NCBI RefSeq assembly: GCF_947507565.1
Contig: NC_089190.1
Location: 1,364,001-1,428,000 of the forward strand
Direction: 5' to 3'
Source of the DNA: Oscarella lobularis
Lineage: Eukaryota; Porifera; Homoscleromorpha; Homosclerophorida; Oscarellidae
DNA: 64,000 nucleotides
Positions 13,483-25,409 of this stretch are shown here, piece by piece. The notes under the pieces were generated by a model. That model was not told where the DNA came from and ran no database searches. It worked only from the letters and a program-made list of their open reading frames with translations. Both the position numbers and the translations under genes were made by a program. Each line of letters starts with the position of its first letter. Positions within the stretch are counted from its first letter, which is position 1.

Positions 13483-14255
13483 TTCAGAATTAATTCTACA
13501 TTAATTGAGAATAAATTCTGCATTAATTCAGAATAAATTCTGCATTAATCTAGAATAATTTCTCCATTAATTGAGAATAAATTCTGCATTAATTTAGAAT
13601 AAATTCTGCATTAATTCAGAATAAATTCTGCATTAAGTCAGAATAAATTCTGCATTAATGCAGAATAAATTCCCGATTTATTCTGCATTAATTAAGAATT
13701 AATTCTGCATTTATTCAGAAATAATTCTGCAATAATTGAAAATAAATTCTGCATTATTTCAGAATAAATTCTGCATTAATCTAGAATAATTTATGCATTA
13801 ATTCAGAATAAATTCTGAATTGATTGAGAATAAATTTCGCATTTATTCTTCAATAATTGAGAATAAATTCTGCATTAATTCAGAATAAATTTTGCATTTA
13901 TTCAGAATAAATTCCGCATTTATTCTGCATTAATTTAGAATTTATTTTGCATTTTATCCGAATTAATTCTGCAATAATTCAGAATAAAATCTGCATTAAT
14001 TCAGAATTAATTCTGAATTAATGCAGAATTTATTCTGAATTAATGCAGAATTTATTCTGAATTAATGCAGAATTTATTCTGAATTAATGCAGATTTTATT
14101 CTGAATTAATGCTGAATTTTATTCTGAATTAATGCAGAATAGATTCTTCATTAATTCTTCATTAATTCTACATTAATTCAGTATAAATTCTGAATTAATT
14201 CAGAATAAATTCTGAATTAATTCAGAATAAATTCTCTATTTATTCAGAGAATGTG
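13483..14255. repeat. Satellite D, AT-rich 22-bp repeat, left half
   Basis: The unit is close to ATTAATTCAGAATAAATTCT plus GC. It contains the self-complementary GAATTAATTC and the arms AGAAT and ATTCT. About 35 diverged units precede a non-repetitive island at 14256-14605. The same family resumes after it, so the island appears to sit inside a once-continuous array, or the array expanded on both sides of an exon. Confidence 0.9.
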
Positions 14256-14513
14256 AGATTTTTTCGCGATGTTTTAGCGCGCGTTACACTCGAAAAGCCC
14301 TTCTCGTCGTTTGTCTCCTGTGCATCGCTTAGCGAGCGAGTTTGAGGTTCTTGATCGACTTCTTGTCGTGTTCCTTCACGTTCTGAACGGTTATTGCTAA
14401 GTTTTTCGTCGTCATGGCGTTTCGGGGTGTACGAGCGATCTTTTAGAACGATCGCCGACGTATCGTCGACTCACGACGGAGCGCCTGTCGTTTTCTTCAC
14501 CTTACATACGATC
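14256..14513 (+). promoter_or_regulatory. Unique 5' flank of the INO80E-like exon (putative promoter/5' UTR)
   Basis: About 258 bp of non-satellite, CpG-bearing sequence lies between satellite D and the ATG at 14514. It includes a TTCGCGAT motif and GCGCGCG. The reading frame of the exon is open upstream to 14394 with another ATG, so the exact start is not settled. Promoter status is inferred from position only. Confidence 0.35.
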
Positions 14514-14588
14514 ATGGATGCTTCATGGCAGCGTAGCTCTCGTAAAGAATATAGAATGTTGAAAAGAAAGCTGAAGCACCTTGTCTAC
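14514..14588 (+). CDS. INO80E: INO80 complex subunit E, isolated first coding exon (partial)
   Basis: From the ATG at 14514 the exon reads 25 codons, ending RKEYRMLKRKLKHLVY, and stops at a consensus donor (GTAAGT from 14589, phase 0). This strongly resembles the conserved start of animal INO80E, which has KKYRNLKRKLKFLIYEHEC at the head of its coiled coil. INO80E is an accessory subunit of the INO80 chromatin remodeller. The putative intron runs straight into AT-rich satellite D. I find no following exon encoding the expected EHECFQ-like continuation before the iRhom gene 28 kb downstream. Either the exon is orphaned by satellite-associated rearrangement, or the gene has a very large satellite-filled intron. 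The 14256-14513 upstream flank is non-repetitive and may be its promoter/5' UTR. Confidence 0.6.
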
Positions 14589-14604
14589 GTAAGTTCACGA
14601 TCTT

Positions 14605-15010
14605 TTATTCTCCATTAATTCAGAATTAATTCTGTTTTTATTCAGAATTAATTCTGCATTAATTCAGAATAAATTCTGCATTAATTCAGAATAAATTCTG
14701 CATTAATTCAGAATAAATTCTGCATTAATTTAGTTTAAATTCCGCATTTATTCAGAATAAATTCGGCATTAGTTCCGAATAAATTCTGCATTAATTCAGA
14801 ATAAATTCTAAATTAATTCAGAATAAATTCTGCATTAATTCAGAATAAATTCTGAATTAATTCTTAATAAATTCTGCATTAATTCAGAATAAATTTTACA
14901 TTTATTCGGAATAAATTCTTCATTAATTCAGAATAAATTCCGCATTTATTCTGCATTAATTCAGAATTAATTCTGCATTTATTCAGAATTAATTCTGCAT
15001 TTATTCAGAA
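14605..15010. repeat. Satellite D, AT-rich 22-bp repeat, right half
   Basis: Same family as 13483-14255, about 18 units, beginning inside the putative INO80E intron. It joins satellite E at CAGAATTTGTCC, where the two units share a few bases. Confidence 0.9.
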
Positions 15011-15403
15011 TTTGTCCTGGGTACAATTTGTCCCCAGGACAAATTGTCCTGGGACAATTTGTCTTGGGACAATTTGTCCTGGGACAATTTGTCCTGCGGA
15101 CAATTTGTCCTGGGGACAGTTTGTCCTTGAACAATTTGTCCTGGGACAATTTGTCCTTGGGACAATTTGTCCTGGGACAATTTGTCCTGGGACAATTTGT
15201 CTTTGGGACAATTTGTCTTGGGGACAATTTGTCCTGGGAGATTTTGTCCTGGGACAATTTGTCCTGGGACAATTTGTCCTGGGACAATTTGTCTTGGGAC
15301 AATTTGTCCTGCGACAATTTGTCCTGGGGACAATTTGTCGTGGGGACAACTTGTCCTGGGGACAATTTGTCCTGGGGTCAATTTGTCCTAGGACAATTTG
15401 TCC
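15009..15403. repeat. Satellite E array 1 (14-16-bp palindromic unit)
   Basis: Tandem copies of GGACAATTTGTCC, a perfect odd palindrome (GGACAA-T-TTGTCC), separated by TGG/TGGG spacers. About 25 units. Multiple ORFs on both strands (for example repeated NCPRTNCP or VLGQFVLG) are by-products of the repeat. Confidence 0.93.
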
Positions 15404-15690
15404 TTCTCCTATGCCTTTTGCCTTCTCCCTTTGCCTTTTGCTTTCTCCTTTGCCTTTTGCCTTCTCCTTTGCCTTTTGCCTTCTCCCTTTGCCTTTTGCC
15501 TTCTCCCTTTGCCTTTTTCCTTCTCCCTTTGCCTTATGCCTTCTCCCTTTGCCTTTTGCCTTCTCCCTTCGCCTTTTGCCTTCTCCCTTTGCCTTTTGCC
15601 TTTTCCTTTTCCTTTGCCTTTTGCCTTCTCCCTTTGCCTTTGCCTTCTCCCTTTGCCTTTTGCCTTCTCCTGTGCCTTTTGCCTTCTCCC
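15400..15690. repeat. Satellite F (20-bp pyrimidine-rich repeat)
   Basis: About 14 copies of a 20-bp unit, TTCTCCCTTTGCCTTTTGCC, with strong strand asymmetry (C/T on +). It directly follows satellite E at TTTGTCCTTCTCC. The minus-strand ORF of KAKGEGKRQRE repeats is a shadow of this unit. Such tracts can adopt non-B structures (established for polypurine/polypyrimidine DNA, not tested here). Confidence 0.9.
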
Positions 15691-16137
15691 TTTTTGTAAA
15701 CAGGGTGTTCCTGGAGGATGTCAGATAAGTGCCGTGCAATTGTTTATGAGTTGTGCGGCTTTGTTAATGTGTATAGGGGCAATGTTAGGGCAGAGTCAAA
15801 ACTGATAGGTATATAATGGTTCCTAATTGTGTTACATATTTCTAATTAGTTTTCTTAGGGGCATAGGGATGGGAGGAACAATGACAAGGAGATGGGGCGC
15901 GAGGGAGAAGAGGAACAAGCAGGCAGGGAGGAGAAGGAATATCAAGGGATCGATGGTATGTGATGTAGGTAGAGTTTTAGTTATTGAGGGGTCTCTAATT
16001 CGTTTTATAGATGTGTAAGAGCGTAAGGAAGAATGATACGAGCAACGGATGCGAGTGAGAAGAGGAGGATTGGAAGGGAAGGCAATCAGAAGGGAGGATG
16101 ACTATCGAGGGGGCAAAGGTATGTGATGTAGGTAGAG
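15691..16137. other. Short unique segment between satellites, no recognisable gene
   Basis: About 450 bp of purine-rich non-satellite sequence. A motif close to GGTATGTGATGTAGGTAGAG occurs twice (about 15954 and 16119), roughly 165 bp apart, suggesting an old internal duplication. ORFs of 60-70 codons are present but resemble nothing I know. Confidence 0.5.
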
Positions 16138-19100
16138 TTGTCTTGGGGACAATTGTCCTGGGACATTTGGTCCTGGGACAATTTGTCCAGGGACAATTTG
16201 TCCTGGGACAATTTGTCCTGGGACAATTTTTCCTGGGAAAATTTGTCCTTACAGGAGAGACCCGTTAGCTAGCCCCCTGTAATTTCGCTGTAATTTATTA
16301 TTAGGATAGACCCGTTGTCTAGCCCCTGTAATTTCGCTGTAATTTATTCCAGGAGAGACCCGTTGGCTAGCCCCCTGTAATTTGGCTGTAACTTTTTACA
16401 GGAGAGACCCGTTGGCTAGCCCCCTGTAAGTTGGCTGTAATTTATTCCAGGAGAGACCCGTTGACTAACCCCCTGCAATATCGCTGTAGTTTATTACAGG
16501 AGAGACCCATTGGCTAGCCCCTATAAATTCGCTGTAATTTATTACAGGAGATACCCGTTAGCTAGCCTCTGTAATTTCGCTGTAATTTATTACAGGAGAT
16601 ACCCGTTGGCTAACCCCGTGTAATTTCGCTGTAATTTATTATTAGGATAGACTCGTTGTCTAGCCCCTGTAATTTCGCTGTAATTTATTCCAGGAGAGAC
16701 CCGTTGGCTAGCCCCCTGTAATTTGGCTGTAACTTTTTACAGGAGAGACCCGTTGGCTAGCCCCCTGTAAGTTGGCTGTAATTTATTCCAGGAGAGACCC
16801 GTTGACTAACCCCCTGCAATTTCGCTGTAGTTTATTACAGGAGAGACCCATTGGCTAGCCCCTATAAATTCGCTGTAATTTATTACAGGAGATACCCGTT
16901 AGCTAGCCTCTGTAATTTCGCTGTAATTTATTACAGGAGATACCCGTTGGCTAGCCCCCTGTAATTTCGCTGTAATTTATTACAGGAGAGACTTGTTTGC
17001 TAACCCCCTGTAATTTCGCTGTAATTTATTACAGGAGAGACCCGTTGGCTAACCCCCTGTAAATTCGCTGTAATTTATTACAGGAGATACCCGTTTACTA
17101 ACCCCCTGTAAATTCGCTGTAATTTATTACAGGAGAGACCCTTTGGCTAGCCCCAGTAATTTTGCTGTAATTTATTACAGGAGAGACCCGTTTGCTAACC
17201 CCCTGTAATTTCGCTGTAGTTTATTACAGGAGAGACCCTTTGGCTAGCCCCTGTAATTTCGCTGTAATTTATTACAGGAGAGACCCGTTGGGCCCTCAAC
17301 TTTATCTTCAATGCCTTAGAATCGAAGTTTAGGCCCTCAACTTTATCTTCAGGGCCTTAGAAACAGAGTTTAGGCCCGCAACTTTATCTTTAGCTCCTTA
17401 GAATCAAAGTTTAAGCCCTTAACTTTATCTTTAGGACCTTAGAATCAAAGTTTAGGCCCTCATCTTTATCTTCAGAACCTTAAAATCGAAGTTTATGCCC
17501 TCAACTTTATCTTCAGGGCCTTAGAATCAAAGTTTAGGCCCTCATCTTTATCTTCTGGGCCTTAGAATCGAAGTTTATGCCCTCAACTTTATCTTCAGGT
17601 CCTTAGAATCAAAGTTTAGGCCCTCAACTTTATCTTCAGGTCCTTAGAATCAGAGTTTTGGCCATGACCTTTATCTTCAGGCCCTTAGAATCAATGTTTA
17701 GGCCTTCAACTTTATCTTCAGGGTCTTAGAATTAGAGTTTAGGCCCTCAACTTTATCTTTAGCTCCTTAGAATCAAAGTTTAGGCCCTCAACTTTATCTT
17801 CAGGTCCTTAGAATCAAAGTTTAGGACCTCAACTTTATCTTCAGGCCCTTAGAATCAAAGTTTAGGCCCTCAACTTTATCTTCAGGGTCTTAGAATTAGA
17901 GTTTAGGCCCTCAACTTTTTCTTCAGGTCCTTAGAATCAAAGTTTAGGTCGTCAACTTTATCTTCAGGGCCTTAGAATCAAAGTTTAGGCCCTCAACTTT
18001 ATCTTCAGGTCCTTAGAATGAAAGTTTAGGCTCTCAACTTTATCTTCAGGGCCTTAGCTAGCCCCTGTAATTTCGCTGTAGTTTATTACAGGAGAGACCC
18101 GTTTGCTAACCCCCTGTAATTTCGCTGTAGTTTATTACAGGAGAGACCCTTTAGCTAGCCCCTGTAAGTTCGCTGTAATTTATTACAGGAGAGACCCTTT
18201 TGCTAGCCCCTGTAATTTCGCTGTAATTTATTACAGGAGAGACCCGTTGGCTAGCCCCTGTAATTTCGCTGTAATTTATTACAGGAAAGACCCGTTGGCT
18301 AGCCCCCTGTAATTTCGCTGTAATTTATTACAGGAGACACCCGTTGGCTATCCTCCTGTAATTTCGCTGTAGTTTATTACAGGAGAGACCCGTTTGCTAA
18401 CCCCCTGTAATTTCGCTGTAGTTTATTACAGGAGAGACCCTTTAGCTAGCCCCTGTAAGTTCGCTGTAATTTATTACAGGAGAGACCCTTTTGCTAGCCC
18501 CTGTAATTTCGCTGTAATTTATTACAGGAGAGACCCGTTGGCTAGCCCCTGTAATTTCGCTGTAATTTATTACAGGAAAGACCCGTTGGCTAGCCCCCTG
18601 TAATTTCGCTGTAATTTATTACAGGAGACACCCGTTGGCTATCCTCCTGTAATTTCGCTGTAGTTTATTACAGGAGAGACCCGTTTGCTAACCCCCTGTA
18701 ATTTCGCTGTAGTTTATTACAGGAGAGACCCTTTAGCTAGTTCCTGTAATTTCGCTGTAATTTATTACAGGAGAGACCCTTTGGCTAGCCCCTGTACTTT
18801 CGCTGTAGTTTATTACAGGAGAGACCCGTTGGCTAACCCCCTGTAATTTCGCTGTAGTTTATTACAGGAGATACACTTTGGCTAGCCCCTGTAATTTCGC
18901 TGTAATTTATTACAGGAGAGACCCTTTGGCTAACCCCTGTAATTTCACTGTAATTTATTACAGGAGAGACCCGTTGGGCCCTCAACTTTATCTTCAATGC
19001 CTTAGAATCGAAGTTTAGGCCCTCAACTTTATCTTCAGGGCCTTAGAAACAGAGTTTAGGCCCTCAACTTTATCTTTAGCTCCTTAGAATCAAAGTTTAA

Positions 19101-22100
19101 GCCCTTAACTTTATCTTTAGGACCTTAGAATCAAAGTTTAGGCCCTCATCTTTATCTTCAGAACCTTAAAATCGAAGTTTATGCCCTCAACTTTATCTTC
19201 AGGGCCTTAGAATCAAAGTTTAGGCCCTCATCTTTATCTTCTGGGCCTTAGAATCGAAGTTTATGCCCTCAACTTTATCTTCAGGGCCTTAGAATCAATT
19301 TTTAGGCCCTCAACTTATCTTCAGGTCCTTGGAATCAAAGTTTAGGCCCTCAACTTTATCTTCATGTCCCTAGAATCAAAGTTTAGGCCCTCAACTTTAT
19401 CTTCAAATCCTTAGAATCGAAGTTTAGGCCCTCAACTTTATCTTCAGGGCCTTAGAAACAGAGTTTAGGCCCTCAACTTTATCTTTAGCTCCTTAGAATC
19501 AAAGTTTAAGCCCTTAACTTTATCTTTAAGACCTTAGAATCAAAGTTTATGCCCTCATCTTTATCTTCAGAACCTTAAAATCGAAGTTTATGCCCTCAAC
19601 TTTATCTTCAGGGCCTTAGAATCAAAGTTTAGGCCCTCATCTTTATCTTCTGGGCCTTAGAATCGAAGTTTATGCCCTCAACTTTATCTTCAGGGCCTTA
19701 GAATCAATTTTTAGGCCCTCAACTTATCTTCAGGTCCTTGGAATCAAAGTTTAGGCCCTCAACTTTATCTTCATGTCCCTAGAATCAAAGTTTAGGCCCT
19801 CAACTTTATCTTCAAATCCTTAGAATCAAACTTTAGGCCCTCAACTTTATCTTCAGGTCCTTAGAATCAGAGTTTAGGCCCTCAACTTTATCTTCAGGTC
19901 CTTAGAATCAGAGTTTTGACCCTGAACTTTAACTTCAGACCGTTAGAATTAAAGTTTGGGCCTTCAAATTTCTTTTCAGGGCCTTAGAATCAAAGTTTAG
20001 GCTTTCAACTTTATCTTCAGGGCCTTAGAATCAAAGTCTAGGCCCTCAACTTTATCTTCAGGGCCTTAGAATCAGAGTTTAGGCCCTCAACTTTATCTTC
20101 AGGTCCTTAGAATCAAAGTCTAGGCCCTCAACTTTATCTTCAGGCCCTTAGAATAAAAGTTTAGGCCCTCAACTTTATCTTCAGGCCCTTAGAATCAAAG
20201 TTTAGGCGTTCAACTTTATCTTCAGGGCCTTAGAATCAGAGTTTAGGCCCTCAACTTTATCTTCAGGCCCTTAGAATCAAAGTCTAGGCCCTCAACTTTA
20301 TCTTCAGGCCCTTAGAATATAAGTTTAGTCTCTCAACTTTATCTTCAGGTCCTTAGAATCAAAGTTTAGTCTCTCAACTTTATCTTCAGGTCCTTAGAAT
20401 CAAAGTTTAGTCTCTCAACTTTATCTTCAGGTTCTTAGAATCGGAGTTTAGGCCCTCAACTTTATCTTCAGGGCCTTAGAATCAAAGTTTAGGCGTTCAA
20501 CTTTATCTTCAGGGCCTTAGAATCAAAGTTTAGCCCCTCAACTTTATCTTCAGGTCCTTAGAATCAAAGTTTAGTCTCTCAACTTTATCTTCAGGCCCTT
20601 AGAATCAAAAATTTAGGCCCTCAACTTCATCTTCAGGTCCCTAGAATCAAAGTTTAGGCTTTCAACTTTATCTTTAGCTCCTTAGAATCAAAGTTTAGGC
20701 CCTCAACTTTATCTTCAGGTCCTTAGAATCAAAGTTTAGGACCTCAACTTTATCTTCAGGGTCTTAGAATTAGAGTTTAGGCCCTCAACTTTATCTTTAG
20801 CTCCTTAGAATCAAAGTTTAGGCCCTCAACTTTATCTTCAGGTCCTTAGAATCAAAGTTTAGGACCTCAACTTTATCTTCAGGCCCTTAGAATCAAAGTT
20901 TAGGCCCTCAACTTTATCTTCAGGGTCTTAGAATTAGAGTTTAGGCCCTCAACTTTTTCTTCAGGTCTTTAGAATCAAAGTTTAAGTCGTCAACTTTATC
21001 TTCAGGGCCTTAGAATCAAAGTTTAGGCCCTCAACTTTATCTTCAGGTCCTTAGAATGAAAGTTTAGGCTCTCAAGTTTATCTTCAGGGCCTTAGCTAGC
21101 CCCTGTAATTTCGCTGTAGTTTATTACAGGAGAGACCCGTTTGCTAACCCCCTGTAATTTCGCTGTAGTTTATTACAGGAGAGACCCTTTAGCTAGCCCC
21201 TGTAAGTTCGCTGTAATTTATTACAGGAGAGACCCTTTTGCTAGCCCCTGTAATTTCGCTGTAATTTATTACAGGAGAGACCCGTTGGCTAGCCCCTGTA
21301 ATTTCGCTGTAATTTATTACAGGAAAGACCCGTTGGCTAGCCCCCTGTAATTTCGCTGTAATTTATTACAGGAGACACCCGTTGGCTATCCTCCTGTAAT
21401 TTCGCTGTAGTTTATTACAGGAGAGACCCGTTTGCTAACCCCCTGTAATTTCGCTGTAGTTTATTACAGGAGAGACCCTTTAGCTAGCCCCTGTAAGTTC
21501 GCTGTAATTTGTTACAGGAGAGACCCTTTTGCTAGCCCCTGTAATTTCGCTGTAATTTATTACAGGAGAGACCCTTTGGCTAGCCCCTGTACTTTCGCTG
21601 TAGTTTATTACAGGAGAGACCCGTTGGCTAACCCCCTGTAATTTCGCTGTAGTTTATTACAGGAGATACACTTTGGCTAGCCCCTGTAATTTCGCTGTAA
21701 TTTATTACAGGAGAGACCCTTTGGCTAGCCCCTGTAGTTTCGCTCTAATTTATTACAGGAGAGACCCTTTGGCTAACCCCTGTAATTTCACTGTAATTTA
21801 TTACAGGAGAGACCCGTTGGGCCCTCAACTTTATCTTCAATGCCTTAGAATCGAAGTTTAGGCCCTCAACTTTATCTTCAGGGCCTTAGAAACAGAGTTT
21901 AGGCCCTCAACTTTATCTTTAGCTCCTTAGAATCAAAGTTTAAGCCCTTAACTTTATCTTTAGGACCTTAGAATCAAAGTTTAGGCCCTCATCTTTATCT
22001 TCAGAACCTTAAAATCGAAGTTTATGCCCTCAACTTTATCTTCAGGGCCTTAGAATCAAAGTTTAGGCCCTCATCTTTATCTTCTGGGCCTTAGAATCGA

Positions 22101-24835
22101 AGTTTATGCCCTCAACTTTATCTTCAGGGCCTTAGAATCAATTTTTAGGCCCTCAACTTATCTTCAGGTCCTTGGAATCAAAGTTTAGGCCCTCAACTTT
22201 ATCTTCATGTCCCTAGAATCAAAGTTTAGGCCCTCAACTTTATCTTCAAATCCTTATAATCGAAGTTTAGGCCCTCAACTTTATCTTCAGGGCCTTAGAA
22301 ACAGAGTTTAGGCCCTCAACTTTATCTTTAGCTCCTTAGAATCAAAGTTTAAGCCCTTAACTTTATCTTTAGGACCTTAGAATCAAAGTTTATGCCCTCA
22401 TCTTTATCTTCAGAACCTTAAAATCGAAGTTTATGCCCTCAACTTTATCTTCAGGGCCTTAGAATCAAAGTTTAGGCCCTCATCTTTATCTTCTGGGCCT
22501 TAGAATCGAAGTTTATGCCCTCAACTTTATCTTCAGGGCCTTAGAATCAATTTTTAGGCCCTCAACTTATCTTCAGGTCCTTGGAATCAAAGTTTAGGCC
22601 CTCAACTTTATCTTCATGTCCCTAGAATCAAAGTTTAGGCCCTCAACTTTATCTTCAAATCCTTAGAATCAAACTTTAGGCCCTCAACTTTATCTTCAGG
22701 TCCTTAGAATCAGAGTTTAGGCCCTCAACTTTATCTTCAGGTCCTTAGAATCAGAGTTTTGACCCTGAACTTTAACTTCAGACCGTTAGAATTAAAGTTT
22801 GGGCCTTCAAATTTCTTTTCAGGGCCTTAGAATCAAAGTTTAGGCTTTCAACTTTATCTTCAGGGCCTTAGAATCAAAGTCTAGGCCCTCAACTTTATCT
22901 TCAGGGCCTTAGAATCAGAGTTTAGGCCCTCAACTTTATCTTCAGGTCCTTAGAATCAAAGTCTAGGCCCTCAACTTTATCTTCAGGCCCTTAGAATAAA
23001 AGTTTAGGCCCTCAACTTTATCTTCAGGCCCTTAGAATCAAAGTTTAGGCGTTCAACTTTATCTTCAGGGCCTTAGAATCAGAGTTTAGGCCCTCAACTT
23101 TATCTTCAGGCCCTTAGAATCAAAGTCTAGGCCCTCAACTTTATCTTCAGGCCCTTAGAATATAAGTTTAGTCTCTCAACTTTATCTTCAGGTCCTTAGA
23201 ATCAAAGTTTAGTCTCTCAACTTTATCTTCAGGTCCTTAGAATCAAAGTTTAGTCTCTCAACTTTATCTTCAGGTTCTTAGAATCGGAGTTTAGGCCCTC
23301 AACTTTATCTTCAGGGCCTTAGAATCAAAGTTTAGGCGTTCAACTTTATCTTCAGGGCCTTAGAATCAAAGTTTAGCCCCTCAACTTTATCTTCAGGTCC
23401 TTAGAATCAAAGTTTAGTCTCTCAACTTTATCTTCAGGCCCTTAGAATCAAAAATTTAGGCCCTCAACTTCATCTTCAGGTCCCTAGAATCAAAGTTTAG
23501 GCCCTCAACTTTATCTTCAGGTCCTTAGAATCAAAGTTTAGTCACTCAACTTTATCTTCAGGTCCTTAGAATCGGAGTTTAGGCCCTCAACTTTATCTTC
23601 AGGCCCTTAGAATCAAAGTTTAGGCGTTCAACTTTATCTTCAGGGCCTTGGAATCAAAGTTTAGGCCCTCAACTTTATCTTCAGGACCTTAGAATCAATG
23701 TTTAGGCCATCAACTTTATCTTCAGGCTCTTAGAATCAAAATTTAGGCCCTCAACTTTATCTTCAGGTTCTTAGAATCAGAGTTTTGGCCATGACCTTTA
23801 TCTTCAGGCCCTTAGAATCAATGTTTGGGCCTTCAACTTTATCTTCAGGGTCTTAGAATTAGAGTTTAGGCCCTCAACTTTATCTTTAGCTCCTTAGAAT
23901 CAAAGTTTAGGCCCTCAACTTTATCTTCAGGTCCTTAGAATCAAAGTTTAGCCTCTCAACTTTATCTTCATGTCCTTAGAATCGGAGTTTAGGCCCTCAA
24001 CTTTATCTTCAGGCCCTTAGAATCAAAGTTTAGTCTCTCAACCTTATCTTCAGGTCCTTAGAATCAAAGTTTAGGCCCTCAACTTTATCTTCAGGCTCTT
24101 AGAATCAAAATTTAGGACCTCAGCTTTATCTTCAGTCCCTTAGAATCAGAGTTTTGGCCATGACCTTTATCTTCAGGCCCTTAGAATCAATGTTTGGGCC
24201 TTCAACTTTATCTTCAGGGTCTTAGAATTAGAGTTTAGGCCCTCAACTTTATCTTTAGCTCCTTAGAATCAAAGTTTAGGCCCTCAACTTTATCTTCAGG
24301 TCCTTAGAATCAAAGTTTAGGACCTCAGCTTTATCTTCAGGCCCTTAGAATCAAAGTTTAGGTCCTCAACTTTATCTTCAGGGCCTTAGAATCAAAGTTT
24401 AGGCCCTCAACTTTATCTTCAGGTCCTTAGAATCAAAGTCTAGGCCCTCAACTTTATCTTCAGGTCCTTAGAATCAGAGTTTTGGCTCTGAACTTTAACT
24501 TCAGACCCTTAGAATCAAAGTTTGGGCCTTCAAATTTCTCTTCAGGGCCTTAGAATCAAAGTTTAGGCCTTCAACTTTATCTTAAGGGTCTTAGAATCAA
24601 AGTTTAGGCCCTCAACTTTATCTTCAGGTCCTTAGAATCAAAGTTTAGGCTCTCAACTTTATCTTCAGGTCCTTAGAATGAAAGTTTAGGCTCTCAACTT
24701 TATCTTCAGGGCCTTAGCTAGCCCGTGTAAGTTCGCTGTAATTTATTACAGGAGAGACCCGTTGGCTAACCCCCTGTAATTTCGCTGTAATTTATTACAG
24801 GAGATACCCGTTGGCTAACCCCGTGTAATTTGGAT
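16138..24835. repeat. Satellite E2 then alternating C and B blocks (C5-B6-C6-B7-C7-B8-C8)
   Basis: A short E array (16138-16249) fuses to C at GTCCTTACAGGAG. C blocks lie at about 16250-17288, 18056-18973, 21097-21819 and 24718-24835; B blocks fill the gaps. A segment beginning near 18056 recurs near 21094 (offset 3038 bp at the ORF starts 18103/21141 and 18394/21432) and extends about 2.5-3 kb at very high similarity. Inside it, 18103 and 18394 mark a 291-bp tandem copy. B also shows a higher-order unit of about 408 bp (10 x 41), for example 19010-19420 against 19420-19830. Confidence 0.9.
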
Positions 24836-24837
24836 GT

Positions 24838-25150
24838 AATTTTTTGGAGAATTTGTCCTGGGACAATTTGTCCTGGGGACAATTTCTCCTGGGGCAATTT
24901 GTCCTGGGACAATTTGTCCTGGGGACAATTTGTCCTAAAGACAATTTGTCCTGGGACAATTTGTTCTGGGGACAATTTATCCAGGGACAATTTGTCCTGG
25001 GGACAATTTATCCTGGGACAATTTGTCCTGGGGACAATTTGTCCTTGGTGAATTTGTCCTGGGGACAATTGGTCCTGGCACAATTTGTCCTGGGACAATT
25101 TGTCCTGGGACAATTTGTCCTGGGACAATTTGTCCTTGTCACAAATTGTC
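24838..25150. repeat. Satellite E array 3
   Basis: About 20 copies of the GGACAATTTGTCC palindrome. It follows a shortened C block and ends at ACAAATTGTCCCTCTTCC, where the conserved promoter/first-exon block begins. The order C-E-block-A recurs near 33.5 and 40.1 kb. Confidence 0.92.
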
Positions 25151-25281
25151 CCTCTTCCAATATTCGCGAAACCGCTCTGTACGTGTTGCCGTGCCATTCT
25201 ATAGGCGTAGCAATGTGAATCCGCGATTTTTAATAGTTTATTTATGACGTCACAATGTTAAACCGGTGAGGTCACGTGCTT
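25150..25281 (+). promoter_or_regulatory. Promoter-like block, copy 1, with CRE and E-box
   Basis: Unique sequence beginning CCTCTTCCAATATTCGCG carries a palindromic CRE (TGACGTCA, 25245-25252) and an E-box (CACGTG, 25273-25278) a few bases before an ATG at 25282. The block is repeated almost identically near 33.9 and 40.45 kb while flanking satellites diverge. Regulatory function is inferred from the motif cluster upstream of an exon-like sequence. Confidence 0.45.
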
Positions 25282-25364
25282 ATGTTAGCGCGCGCGTCTC
25301 GTTTCGAAGAAACACGGTTTCTGGCTCGTTCTCGACGATGCGAAGGTCCGAGCGACGTCAAAAG
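25282..25364 (+). CDS. Putative first coding exon, copy 1 (duplicated)
   Basis: ATG followed by 27 codons (MLARASRFEETRF...PSDVK plus two bases) ends at a perfect donor GTAAGT (25365-25370). The same exon recurs at 40569-40651, and a truncated version begins at 34051. I do not recognise the peptide; it is basic and has no domain. No partner exon is seen before satellite A array 3, so this copy is probably a duplication remnant. The 40.57-kb copy could be the functional first exon for iRhom. Confidence 0.35.
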
Positions 25365-25409
25365 GTAAGTAGTAGATAGTTACGAAGCAGTTTAGAGCGT
25401 TCGTCGCCC

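Noticed and set aside
15005-15739. Minus-strand ORF with KAKGEGKRQRE repeats, and plus-strand VLGQFVLG ORFs
   Set aside because: Products of satellites E and F; no start context, splice sites or domain.
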